Positions 54,466 to 64,000 of a stretch of 64,000 bases of DNA are shown here, in pieces (within the stretch, counting starts at the first letter, position 1; each line of letters begins with the position of its first letter). The position numbers were made by a program, and so were the translations under genes. Source of the DNA: Chrysemys picta bellii (lineage: Eukaryota > Chordata > Testudines > Emydidae). Below the pieces are notes generated by a model. The model saw only the letters and a list, made by a program, of their open reading frames with translations, did not search any database and had not been told where the DNA came from. The stretch is taken from NCBI RefSeq assembly GCF_011386835.1, contig NC_088800.1, positions 83,454,981 to 83,518,980 of the forward strand, given 5' to 3'.

Positions 54466-56404
54466 ATAAAACATGAAATTTTAAAACTTGTTTCTGTTTA
54501 ATAATCTGCTGCTTCCTTAGTAACACAGCTAAGTAAAACAAGGCTGACTTTGCCTCTTTAGGGCAGAGTTCCATCCTGGTTTGCAGGGAATATGAAAGAA
54601 ACCTTATCAGACTCTTCCCTCTGCTCACCCTGTGCAACATCTCTCTCTCGAATTCCAGAGAGAGCTAGCAGAGAGATGGCATCTGCAGGTCCACGCGCCC
54701 TGGACCCAGGGGGATACAATCTGCCAGCAAGGAGCTGTATCCAGCCCCACAGGTGGCTTAATGCCTGTAGGATACTGTCGTCGTCCTCTTTCTTTCGTAT
54801 GGCTTGTGTAGGTAGCAATGACTACACGTTTATATCTAAGTTTGATAGCCAACACATTCACAGCTGGTGAATGTCCGATACTGTCATTAGCTACGGTGCA
54901 TCCTGGTCTCGCTGTTCCTGTGAGCAAAGGGCATTGCCAAACACATTCCTTTCAGCCTACTAGGAGGATTTCAGTCCTGGCCTGCAGCATGTCTGTAGCA
55001 GAAGATACATCAAGCAGTGTATGTTCTGCTCCCCCATCCTGCACCAACCGGGGCATTGCTGTGCGGCCCATAATATGTTCCTATTTACAAATCGTAGTAA
55101 AGAAGCCTGGTTTGTGTGTTTGCATTACATCATGTGAGTCACCAGCAGCACTTTCTGTCTCCTTATGCCAACTCTACATGGTTAAAAATACTTTAAAAGC
55201 TAGAGAACGAGAGAAGAATGGACTCTTCCATTGCCTGCTCTCCGCTTGGCGTCTTTAACACGGCCATGCTTACCACAGGACTGTGAAGGGACAGTTCTGA
55301 AGAGAATTTGCTCTGTTACAGTATAGCATGAAGAGGCCATGAACTTCCCTGGTATCTGTCTGCAATCGCATGACATTTCACATTGCACAGGAGACAGCTT
55401 TTTGTAGTAAGAGGTGACTGAAACAAACTGATCCCAACCCTTTGTGTTCCATGCTGTGTGTGAACTTCATGGTTCAGGCCTATCTCTAGTTATAACTGTG
55501 TCTTATTATAATAAATTCCTTACAGGGTGGTCAAGGGGTGTTGTGTCGAATAGACCCAAAGTGGATGAACTGAAATAATTATCCTTCTGTTATATTTTAA
55601 ATTCATAACTCTGTTGACACGGGCAGAGGGATCAAGCAACTTCCCTGGCAAGGGAAAGCCTTGATCGCAAAGGCAGCCTTGTTTAAAAATAATAATAATA
55701 ATAAATTATAATAATTAATTGTAATAAAAACTCTATCCCTGCTATACCTGCAAGCTACGGCACCTATTAAATTGTTCAGAATGGTGTCTGTAATTATTGC
55801 CAAATTCACCCAAGCATAGAAAATAGCCGTGGGCTAGTATGGAAGGAAAAGTTCCTGAATAAATACATACTGGATTTCTAAAAAAAAAAAGAAAGAAAAA
55901 AAGTGGTTTTAATTATTATAAATAGAAAAAATATTTGCATTATTAAAAACATCTGCAGCCAACTGGGATTGTTCTTATCAAGTAGGATGTTAATAACTTT
56001 TGACTGAAGCAGAGGCATGTTTATTCAAATATGCCTTTCATTTTGGTGGTACTAGTAATTAAGTCCTTTATTTTATTTTGACAATCGTGTCTAAACAGTT
56101 GTGGAGCTACAGTAGCTTTAATTTAGCAGTAATTTCCTTACCTGCTTAGAGATAGTTTGTGGTTTTAAGGAGAGAATGGTTGAAAAGAATTTATTCACCA
56201 GAGGATTTTGTACCCTGGAATCTGCAATGGGTTGGTCAATTTCCACTTCCTGTTTCTGTTTATATTTCTAACCATTGAGGAAAACGGGGGTTTCTTTGAT
56301 CAGAAGCAAGTTCTAACAATCATACTACAATACTGAAACTAACTCTTGGTGTTTTGCATAGGGGGATGTTGAGGTTTTCCAGGCATTAAATAAGTTTCAC
56401 GTCA
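54466..56404. other. LMF1 intron, no recognised gene
   Basis: Overlapping open frames on both strands at 54374-55258 are not supported by any domain. An (AAT)n tract lies at 55688-55705 and an A-rich tract at 55880-55903. Confidence 0.4.
55688..55705. repeat. (AAT)n microsatellite
   Basis: Six AAT units, continuing into further AT-rich DNA. Confidence 0.85.
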
Positions 56405-56560
56405 CCTCTATGAATCAAGGATGTATTATTGTTATCCCCATTTAGAGATGGAAAAAGGGAGAGACAGTGAATTTAACTGACTTGCCCATTGTCAGATAGC
56501 AAGTCTGTGGCAGAGATGGATGCATCTCCTAGCCCTGAGCTTTATCCACAGATCATCCTG
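56405..56560 (-). repeat. MIR-type SINE
   Basis: Reverse MIR: GTTATCCCCATTTAGAGATG, GAATTTAACTGACTTGCCCA, GATAGCAAGTCTGTGGCAGA, then GAGCTTTATCCACAGATCAT. Confidence 0.75.
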
Positions 56561-57969
56561 CCGCACTATGGTCTGCAGCCATGTGTAATTTTGTTACCCT
56601 TTTGCTATTTCCACCCCGGCACTGAACGTGTTGTGTGAAACTCAGCCCTGGTGTAGGTGAACACAAACTCCATTAAATTTGGTCAGAGATGTGCCTGGTT
56701 AACCCTGGGCCACGTTTTCTTGATAATCGCTCTTTGGTAACTGATCATGATCGATACTGGAAGGACCATAACTCCTTATTCTTAAATACCTTGCTTACTG
56801 CAGTGTACCTGATTGCTAAGTGCAAAAATTTAGTTGCAAGGAAAAATAAGGGCAATTTAGATAGGGATTCAAAAAAAGGGATCTTTCTGATCATTTTTCC
56901 AGTTGCTTCTTCTCTGAGTTACACCAATATTAGCTAGCAGTAACCCCACTAAAAACAGTGGAGTTACACCAGTCTAAAACGAGGGTGATTGTCTGTCCTT
57001 CTCGGGCTGCAGTTTTAAATTCTATTTTTAGAGTCATCGGCATGAAAACAGGATCCGTTCTCCTCCCGCCACCAGCCACCCGTTACCCTGTCTTCTTGCG
57101 ATGCTGCCGGGTCCGTGCCTGGCACCCCAGAGATCTGTTAGCTCTCCCGGTTGCTATAACTCTTGTGTCATTGTCTTTGTGCTTCAGCTTTCTCCTCTCA
57201 TTCTCATCAGAATCCCTTCTGCCCTGTTTTCCTGCCACTTTTATTATACCCCTTTAAAGCCTTTTTTTTTCCATTTTGCCCCAGGCTGCCAAATTCCTTC
57301 CTTCCCTGTTATCCCCTTATTATAATAACCCCCTTTATTTTCCACTTACTTCATAATTTACAGCCCCACGCTTCAATTTTTTCCCCTTAATTTTATTTGC
57401 AGTTCTTAATTTTTAGGCTGGCTGGCTGGCTGTCTCTCGCTCTCACACACAACTACCCAACTGACTGGGAATGGCTATTGAAAGCCCATGGCAGGGTCTG
57501 TTCCTGTGGCAAGGACAGCTCGGGAATGGATGGGGTCTGCTAACAAGCCTATAATTCCAGGATGCTACTGATCTGTCTTCTTTGCTACTTCAACCTGAAA
57601 CTGATGTGAGAAGAAAGCACCCAGCAAAAGAGGGGCAGAAGTTTCAAACTACTGTATCAGTTTAGTAACGGGGATCAAAACTTGTTTTAACTACATTTCC
57701 TAAACATATTCCAGGTGTGAAATCATAAACTTTCCTTTCCTCCTTTCTTTCTCTCGGCCCTTCCCCACCTCAGGCACCAAGTTGTGGGTTTCTTTTTGGC
57801 TGCAGCAGAAAACCACACAAAAGATCGCACCAGCCCCCTTTCATCATTTTCCTCAATAAACCATCTTTCCCTGTTCCTAGGCTTAGAAGGGAGAGAGCGC
57901 GTCCACTGAATGCAATGGGATTCGTGGGTGGTCAGCAGCACCTCTGCACAGGTTGAAGCACACAAGTTT
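56561..57969. other. LMF1 intron, no recognised gene
   Basis: A short repeat related to 32235-32338 is seen at 56920-56985 (GAGTTACACCAGTCTAAAAC). A pyrimidine-rich stretch at 57160-57400 produces open frames rich in F, P and S that look like composition artefacts. Confidence 0.4.
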
Positions 57970-58180
57970 AGGTCTTAACCTCCTTGTACTTTTGTTCCCC
58001 ATCTATAAAATGGGGATATTATTAGTATCGTTTGTTTATATTACCGTAGTACCTTGGGGTACTCCAGTCATGGACCCCGACCCCAGTGCGCTAGGTGCTG
58101 TACAAACACTGGACAAAAAGTCTCTGCCCGCAAAGTGTTTACAGTCTGTGTATGAGATAGGAGACAACAGGTGGAGAGAC
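57970..58180 (+). repeat. MIR-type SINE 3' part with tail
   Basis: CCCCATCTATAAAATGGGGA, TTACCGTAGTACCTTGGGGT, GTGCGCTAGGTGCTGTACAA, ACACTGGACAAAAAGTCTCT and AAGTGTTTACAGTCTG. It closely resembles 51406-51540. Confidence 0.75.
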
Positions 58181-58269
58181 ACAGACAAGCATGAGACAGG
58201 TTTGGTTAGCGTGATGGACTGCGGTCTCAGCACAGTATGATGATATTGCTTGCTTGTTTTACGTCAAAG

Positions 58270-58475
58270 GGTAGTAGTATGACTAGGCACTGGACTATGG
58301 GTCGGGAGATGTGAGTTCAGTTTCATTCTCCGCCACAGACTCCCTGTGTTATCTTGGGTAAATCACTTAATCTCTGAACCTTCGTTCCCCCATCTGTAAA
58401 TGGGGATGATGAGTATTACGCACTTTGGTGGTTAGACTATATGGATGAGTGTAATGAAGATAACCCTGTACATTT
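58270..58475 (+). repeat. MIR-type SINE
   Basis: GCACTGGACTATGGGTCGGG, CGCCACAGACTCCCTGTGTT, ATCTTGGGTAAATCACTTAA, TCCCCCATCTGTAAATGGGG in full MIR order. Confidence 0.8.
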
Positions 58476-59200
58476 GAAGAAAAAGTGTCAAGTGTTGCTG
58501 TTAGCCATAAAAACAAAATCTAAAATAATTTGATCACCTGGAATCGTGAATGGCCAATAGATGAAAACTGAGCGTCAAGATTTGGTGATCGTCTCTGTCC
58601 ACTTAAACCATGGTTTTCAACACGCAACAGATTAAGGTGCGCCCAAATGTCCTGTTAAATTCATCTTTCTTAGGGATTTATCATGCGGCCCATCAGTGTA
58701 GTATCTGAGCAACTTCCTCATGAAATCAGCAGCAAAAGCTATGTCCCCCAGGACTTCACAGAATCTCTTTGTTTAGGGGAGGGGGTTTTGCTTTTGTTTT
58801 TATTTCTTTTCATTTAATTCCCCTTTTTGTTTGTTTCCTTGTTTGCAGCATAGGGCTTGAAGTGGATGTCGGGCGTTGTGAATGTAATTCCTGTGGTGGA
58901 ATTCTCCTAGACAAGTTGGCTATCAGTTGTTTGCGCAAACATTGCTCCGTATCCCAGCAGAGTGCAGGTTGAAAGCAGTTTGCAGTTCACTTATCCTGCT
59001 TTATAGGGTGTGATTCGCCAGTCCCTGCTTTCACATTTTACAGCCTAATTTGAAGCAGGGTTTTCCTTCCCACTGAGGGAGTTTTAGTGCACAAACGAAA
59101 AACATTTTGTCTGTGGGAGGGAATATGTTAAGTTAGCACAAACCTGCCCAGAGTAAGGACAAACAAATGAAGAGAGTTTAATATTTTAATTTTAATATAT
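58476..59200. other. LMF1 intron, no recognised feature
   Basis: No exon or repeat was recognised. An AT-rich end (TTTTAATTTTAATATAT) precedes the SINE, very like the target of the 10386 copy. Confidence 0.4.
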
Positions 59201-59386
59201 GGAGATATCCTATCTCCTAAAAGTGGAAGGGACCCTGAAAGGTCATGGAGTACAGCTCCCTGCCTTCACTAGCAGGACCAAGTACTGATTTTGCCCCAGA
59301 TCCCTAAGTGGCCCCCCTCAAGGATTGAACTCACAACCCTGGGTTTAGCAGGCCAATGCTCAAACCACTGAGCTATCCCTCCCCCC
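59201..59386 (-). repeat. Turtle tRNA-derived Pol III SINE
   Basis: Reverse copy: GGAGATATCCTATCTCCTAA, AGGTCATGGAGTACAGCTCC, CAAGTACTGATTTTGCCCCA, GGATTGAACTCACAACCCTG, CCACTGAGCTATCCCTCCC. About as well preserved as the other two. The minus-strand open frame across it is not a gene. Confidence 0.93.
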
Positions 59387-59799
59387 TTGTTTATATGGGC
59401 AAGGCCGGTTATAAAATTAAAAATACATAGACCCTGACGACTAATGTCTGTTTTAAGCATCAAGATTCATATTTTAAAGTTTTTATGGGTCCCTGTCCTA
59501 AAAAATATGTGGTGTCTCAGCCAGTTCTCTCAGTTGCTTCCTGTCTGTGATTCCCCCAGGCCAGATCATTGGAGAGTTCAAAATGACTAAAAAGTGTGTG
59601 CCCGTATGTGGGTGGGTGGATGCTGGTGGTGGGTCAGGGGGCTAATGAAGGTTGCAAAAGACCAAGGAGCAGTAAGTCATCTTGTTGTGAGTCCCTCTGA
59701 ATTGCAGACATTTGGTCTTGTTCTTTTCCACCCGGACTTTTTACCCAAACAAATACATTATTACTAGGCATGTGTTAACCGGTTCAGTTTAGATGCTAT

Positions 59800-60295
59800 C
59801 AATGTCCCCTCTAATTTTTTACCTCCATATGCGGAATGAATTTTGTTATGTGCATCAATATGGAGGTGATGTATGGTGGAGGGGGGCTGAGGAGTTTGGA
59901 GGGGGCTCAGGGCTGGGGCAGAGGGTTGGGGTGCAGGGGAGTGAGGGATCTGTCTAGGGGTGGGGCTGGGGATGAGGCATTCGAGTTGCAGGAGGGGGCT
60001 TAGGGCTGGGGTAGAGGGTTGGGATGCGGGGGTGGGGGGCTCTGGGGTGGGGCCGGGGTTGAAGGGTTTGGGGTGCAGGCTACTCGGGGGGGTGTGGACT
60101 CCCCCCAGCCCTCTCTAGCTGCAGCTTGGAGGACTCCCCCCAGCCCTCTCTTGCTGCAGCTTGGAGACGGATGAGAGGCGCTTCTCCCTGGCCACAGCAG
60201 CTCCTGCGGGCCTGGGCTGAGGGAAGGGTGCCTCTCCCCATCTGCGCAGCCCTTGACAGCCTGCTGCCCGGCCGTGCAGCTTACAGGGAACTTAG
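59800..60295. mobile_element. hAT-type non-autonomous DNA transposon, GC-rich
   Basis: Left end CAATGTCCCCTCTAATTTTT and right end AGCTTACAGGGAACTTAG are imperfect inverted repeats. Flanks GATGCTAT (59792-59799) and GTTGCTAT (60296-60303) form an 8-bp duplication with one mismatch. Inside, CCTCCATATGCGGAATGAAT/CATCAATATGGAGGTGATG is followed by a strongly G-rich part with many GGGG runs. No transposase frame is present. Confidence 0.85.
60096..60165. repeat. 35-bp tandem duplication within the hAT element
   Basis: The unit starting GGACTCCCCCCAGCCCTCTC occurs at 60096 and 60131, differing at one base (CTAGCT versus CTTGCT). Confidence 0.9.
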
Positions 60296-60303
60296 GTTGC
60301 TAT

Positions 60304-62338
60304 CCCAAAAATTCCCAGTATAGTTTTCTCAGTCTGTGTGTGGTGGGTGGGGCAAAAGGGGGTGTTCACCTGTTTCCACATTTCCTGTAGCTCTGGGCTT
60401 CCTTGTCATCAGCACTGGTGAGGTAACCTGGAAAAGAAGTAGCATGTTCTGGCTCTGCTGATGCCAGGGTATCTCTGGAAATCTCACAAGAGTTCCAGGC
60501 CTGAGAGGTTTGGATGAGTTGTTCAGATTTCAGGAAGACTATTTGAGATAGGGTACTCCACCTTTGGATGGTCACCCATGCTCACTAGTTGTTACCATTG
60601 TGGTTATAGTGAACGTTTGATGGCTGGCAGCATTCTCTGTTCAAAATGAGGGAGTGGCACCTTCTATAACATGTTCAGTGGCCACCACTTACAACTTACG
60701 CTGATATTTGAGCTGCCTCATGTAGGTCCTGATCCTGCAACTTACAACATATTGGCTGAAGTCACTTAGGCTCTAGGCAAGTGCAGGTGTCTGTCCTTGC
60801 ATTGGAATTTGCATGGCCGGGGTGGGGGTGGGATGTTTGCTGTTCTCAGTACAGGGGGGAATACCATGATATCTCCGATACCTCTGTATGGTAACTACTG
60901 ACCTAGATGACTTTCGTTGGTCACCACTGTCATGGTCTTCTTGACTCCCATTTTCCCCATCCATTTAATGTGTGTTCCTAGCAGAGGGCATTACAAATAG
61001 AAAGACTGGGTTTAAGGTAAGAACCCAGGACTGTAACTGGTTCCCCCAAACGTAAGCTTGGGTTTATTATTACATTCTCTTAATGAGTATCAGCAGGAAG
61101 CAGCAAAACTGGGTTTTCTTATTTGGTGGCATGTCATGGCAAGGATGATAAATTTGATTGGAAAGGTAAACTAACCTCTGAGACTCTGAAGTGTAGCCCA
61201 AGCAATCGTGAGACTGTGCAGTTGCTATCTCCACAGACCTTTCATTTGTTACATTTTATGTGACAGATTTTGGTGATTGCTCGATATTTTCACTCCACTT
61301 TGGACCCAAACTGTTTATTTCTGTTGGAAAACACTTAAAGATCCTAAATTTGTTCTTTTTAAACAATTGTTTCACTTTCATTCCCCCTTCCCCTTTTCAC
61401 TGTACAAGACTTAGGACCGTAAAAGCCTTAAACTGTTCTTTGCTTGTAGCATTATTAAATAAATAACTTGGCTTCTTTCCCTCAGTTCCAAGTTAGTGCG
61501 GTTTATTTTCTTTTGTGTGTGTGGTGTGTGTGTGTGTGTATTATTCAAGTAGCTGGAGCTACACAGCATGGAGATGCATTTGGTTAATTTCATCACTGAT
61601 TTGTTTGGAAGTCATATGATATAATGTCCCAGAGTACGGAGACAGCTGAATGCTGTTGATTGATATGGTTAGTGCTGTTTCAGAGCATGGTAAATTAAAT
61701 TACTATAGTACCAGGAGGACACACAAGCATTGCTGCAGCTTCTAAAGAAATGAAACTTTTATCCAACTTTGGTTAAAAGAGTGACATATGGTGGAAAGAT
61801 GATAACATTTCTGAAAATTACCAAATGTGACTAATTTGTTTGTTTTCATCTTCAAAGAAGTACTAGGTATCACGTCGTAACCATCGACTACTCCAAAAAG
61901 GATCATTTTTGCCACAGTAAGAGGTTGTATATTGGGCATAGTGTATGATGCAATAGAATCAGTTTCTCACGTCATCCCACAGGGTAGCAGATGAGTAATT
62001 CCCATTGGCTTCGCTGAAAGTTCCTTGTATCCTTTGGTGGGAGAATAGGTCTCTCCCCTCCCACTATACATATACCTACACCACCTCCATCTCATTTGAT
62101 TTTTCCGAAAGCAACTAACCCAAGTGGTCATAAACTTTTTAAAAAGAAAATTACTTTCATGGTTCATAATTTAGTGAAAACGTTTTTAAGTTTTCTTTTG
62201 TGCATTTTTCATAATTATGGTGCTTAGATACAAAAGTGGGGAAGGAGCCTTGCACCAGGTCTGCGCTAGAAACTTTGGCAGGTATAATATTGTTGGGGAT
62301 AAGGATGAGGTACTTACATTTCAGTACTGGCCAGAGTC
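60304..62338. other. LMF1 intron, no recognised gene
   Basis: A (GT)n tract lies at 61514-61539. A piece at 60725-60770 (GTCCTGATCCTGCAACTTAC) belongs to the dispersed GATCCTGCA family. No exon was recognised. Confidence 0.4.
61514..61539. repeat. (GT)n microsatellite
   Basis: GT units with one GG interruption. Confidence 0.9.
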
Positions 62339-62602
62339 CTAGGCTATGTCTGCACTACTCACCTTCTAGCGACACAGCTGTGCCACTAAAAGGCGCGTAG
62401 TGCAGCCGCTGTTTGTCGGCAGGAGAGAGCTGTCCCTCCAGCAAAAACCTTCCACCTCCAATGAGCGGCGGTAGCTTCGTCATAGGAGAGCTCTCGCGCC
62501 AACAAAGCGTTGTTCACACCAGCGCTTTTCATTGGTAAAACTTTTGTCGTTCACGCGCGTGTGTTTTTTACTGACGAAAGTCCAGTGTAGACAAAGCCCT
62601 AG
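62339..62602. mobile_element. MITE with GGCTATGTCTGCACTA / TAGTGTAGACA-type ends
   Basis: Left end CTAGGCTATGTCTGCACTAC and right end CCAGTGTAGACAAAGCCCTAG are imperfect inverted repeats. Internal complementary stretches such as GCACAGCTG and GCGCGTAG suggest a fold-back. A 3-bp CTA/TAG edge would suit a PIF/Harbinger-type target, but this is inference. Confidence 0.7.
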
Positions 62603-62753
62603 TATAGACGCAGTTACACCAGCATAGAAACGTTTGTCTGGGAATAGGCTGTGCCAACAAAAACACTTTTTGCCATTGTAAGCTGTCTACATTAGGATGT
62701 CTGTCAGTATCGCTATACCAGCAAGCCTTTTCTAATGTAGACCTGGCCTTAGA
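62603..62753. mobile_element. Second, partial MITE of the same family, adjacent
   Basis: Starts TATAGACGCAGTTACACCAG and ends TCTAATGTAGACCTGGCCTTA, with internal GCCAACAAAAACACTTTTTG and GCTGTCTACATTAGGATGTC. It abuts the previous element directly, so one probably inserted beside or into the other. Confidence 0.6.
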
Positions 62754-63039
62754 AATACCATAGACAGAGAACCAAAAGAACAAGGTATATTTACAGCTGT
62801 GAGGTCATGTCACAAGCCCCCCCTGCACTCAATTGCTGCCAGGTGTATCCTTTGTATAGCGATTAAAGTAACAATATGTTTATAAACAAAAGTCTCGAAA
62901 GCCAATTGAGATCCATTGTTTCTATTGCCTTCAATGCTTTTTTGGATCAGACCCCTAAAAGAGAAAAGTACAGTACTGCAACTGGGGCAAATGACTATGG
63001 AGCGAGATGTAACTGTTAATTGAATTAATGCTGTTGAGA

Positions 63040-63145
63040 GTGTAAACTCTTCTGGGCAGGGGCTGTCTCTTGCGATGTGTGTGTGGACAGTGCTTAGCAA
63101 ACAGGGCCCCGATCTTGGTTGTAGTCTGTACAGTACTACAAACCA
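63040..63145 (+). repeat. MIR/L2-related tail repeat
   Basis: GTGTAAACTCTTCTGGGCAG, GGGCTGTCTCTTGCGATGTG, CAGTGCTTAGCAAACAGGGC and CCCGATCTTGGTTGTAGTCT in the usual order. Confidence 0.75.
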
Positions 63146-63254
63146 TACTAACGACTAATGCAGTAGTCATGTATTCAAAACCTGCTATAATTTAACTGTA
63201 GTATTGTCAAGCTTAAAAGGGGGAAGGTGGAAGGAAAGCCTATTTATGCGAGTA

Positions 63255-63429
63255 CACCTCTACCCCAATATAACGTTGTCCTTGGGAGCCGAAAAATCTT
63301 ACCACGTTATAGGTGAAACCGTGTTATATCGATCCGCCAGTGTGCGTAGCCCTCTGCTCCCCCTCCCCCCCCCCGGAGCGCTGCTTTACCACGTTATATC
63401 CGAATTCGCGTTATATCGGGGTAGAGGTG
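63255..63429. mobile_element. Short TA-flanked MITE, CACCTCTACCCC termini
   Basis: Left end CACCTCTACCCCAATATAAC and right end GTTATATCGGGGTAGAGGTG are long inverted repeats with one mismatch in the first 20 bp. TA at 63253-63254 and 63430-63431 marks a Tc1/mariner/Tigger-type target. Internal ACCACGTTATA motifs repeat. Length 175 bp, no coding capacity. Confidence 0.85.
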
Positions 63430-63431
63430 TA

Positions 63432-64000
63432 CTTTGTAACACTTACAGCTGCTATCACAAAAAATGCTTTAAAAGATTATTCTGGGAAACTTTGTTTGCA
63501 AGACCATAAGTTTATTATTTACCCTCATCTGAATCTTTGCTATTTCAGCATGAAATGTACTAAATTCACACAATATTAGGGACTTGCCTCACCCTGCCAA
63601 ACACAATTCATTTGGGGCCCGATACCACAAGGTAAAGAGCATCTCCTGTTAAATCAATAGGTGTTCAAGGTGTAAAACACCTCTCTGAGGCACTTGATCA
63701 ATCGGGGCACTTTGTTGTTAGGTGTAGCTGTAGAAGATGCGGATTCTAACAAACAGCAGCATGAAAGATTAAGGAACAAACCGGTTCAGGATTCCAGTTT
63801 ATAAGCACAATCAATTGATAATAAAAGGAGTACTGCATACCAATTCCAAAGTAGAAAGGTTTCTAATGCCAAATCCCCAATTTACTTGGTTTAACCCACA
63901 GTGCAAATACACTGGTGCAACAAAGTTTGTCCAGTGCCTGATTGAGTGTTTGCGCTAAATGTTGCGTAAAGGCATAGGCAGAAATATTGTGTTCCAGTTT
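63432..64000. other. LMF1 intron, no recognised feature
   Basis: Ordinary intronic sequence up to the window end. Confidence 0.4.

Noticed and set aside
1..64000. CRISPR arrays, operons, bacterial or phage systems
   Set aside because: The sequence is vertebrate nuclear DNA; no regularly spaced direct repeats or prokaryotic gene organisation exists.

Overview
The window looks like nuclear intronic DNA from a hidden-necked (cryptodiran) turtle. Three tRNA-derived SINEs with Pol III A and B boxes carry a tail resembling the CR1 3' end, the hallmark of the turtle Pol III/SINE family. They sit among CR1 3' ends, MIR-type SINEs, many short hAT and Tc/mariner-like DNA elements, and Penelope-like inverted-repeat elements. 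Species cannot be fixed from sequence alone.

I recognise only one protein-coding exon, at 6628-6693 (+). It encodes 22 residues reading GLIKIRGDRC..., typical of lipase maturation factor 1 (LMF1), with a good polypyrimidine tract and acceptor upstream and a GAG|GTGAGC donor downstream. No other LMF1 exon was found by eye. The left 6.6 kb is therefore read as one LMF1 intron (or part of it) and the right 57 kb as the next. The remaining open reading frames are short and look like chance frames or pieces of repeats.

Layout. 0-6.6 kb: intron with MIR pieces, two short hAT elements and a SINE. 6.6 kb: the LMF1 exon. 8.6-9.5 kb: two CR1 3' ends head to head. 10.4 kb: SINE. 12.0-12.7 kb: LTR-like element. 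15.4-15.9 kb: CR1 pieces and a GC-rich patch. 17-19.8 kb: diverged repeats and a repeat-poor stretch. 19.8-21.8 kb: two inverted-repeat elements, one a perfect 94-bp palindrome, both with 12-14 bp target duplications and a hammerhead-like motif. 23.8 kb: GT/GA microsatellite. 24.6-27.1 kb: AT-rich, repeat-poor, possibly conserved noncoding. 27.1-28.9 kb: a hAT element followed 40 bp later by a Tigger-like element. 30.4 kb: another hAT. 33.5-35.1 kb and 39.7-40.1 kb: two decayed LINE reverse transcriptase fragments, the second followed directly by a hAT. 38.7-39.1 kb: a second LTR-like element. 41-59 kb: mostly plain intron with MIR copies. 59.2 kb: SINE. 59.8-60.3 kb: GC-rich hAT. 62.3-62.75 kb: paired MITEs. 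63.25 kb: short TA-flanked MITE.

Element boundaries with target duplications were read directly from the sequence. Family names rest on remembered terminal motifs and were not checked against a repeat library.
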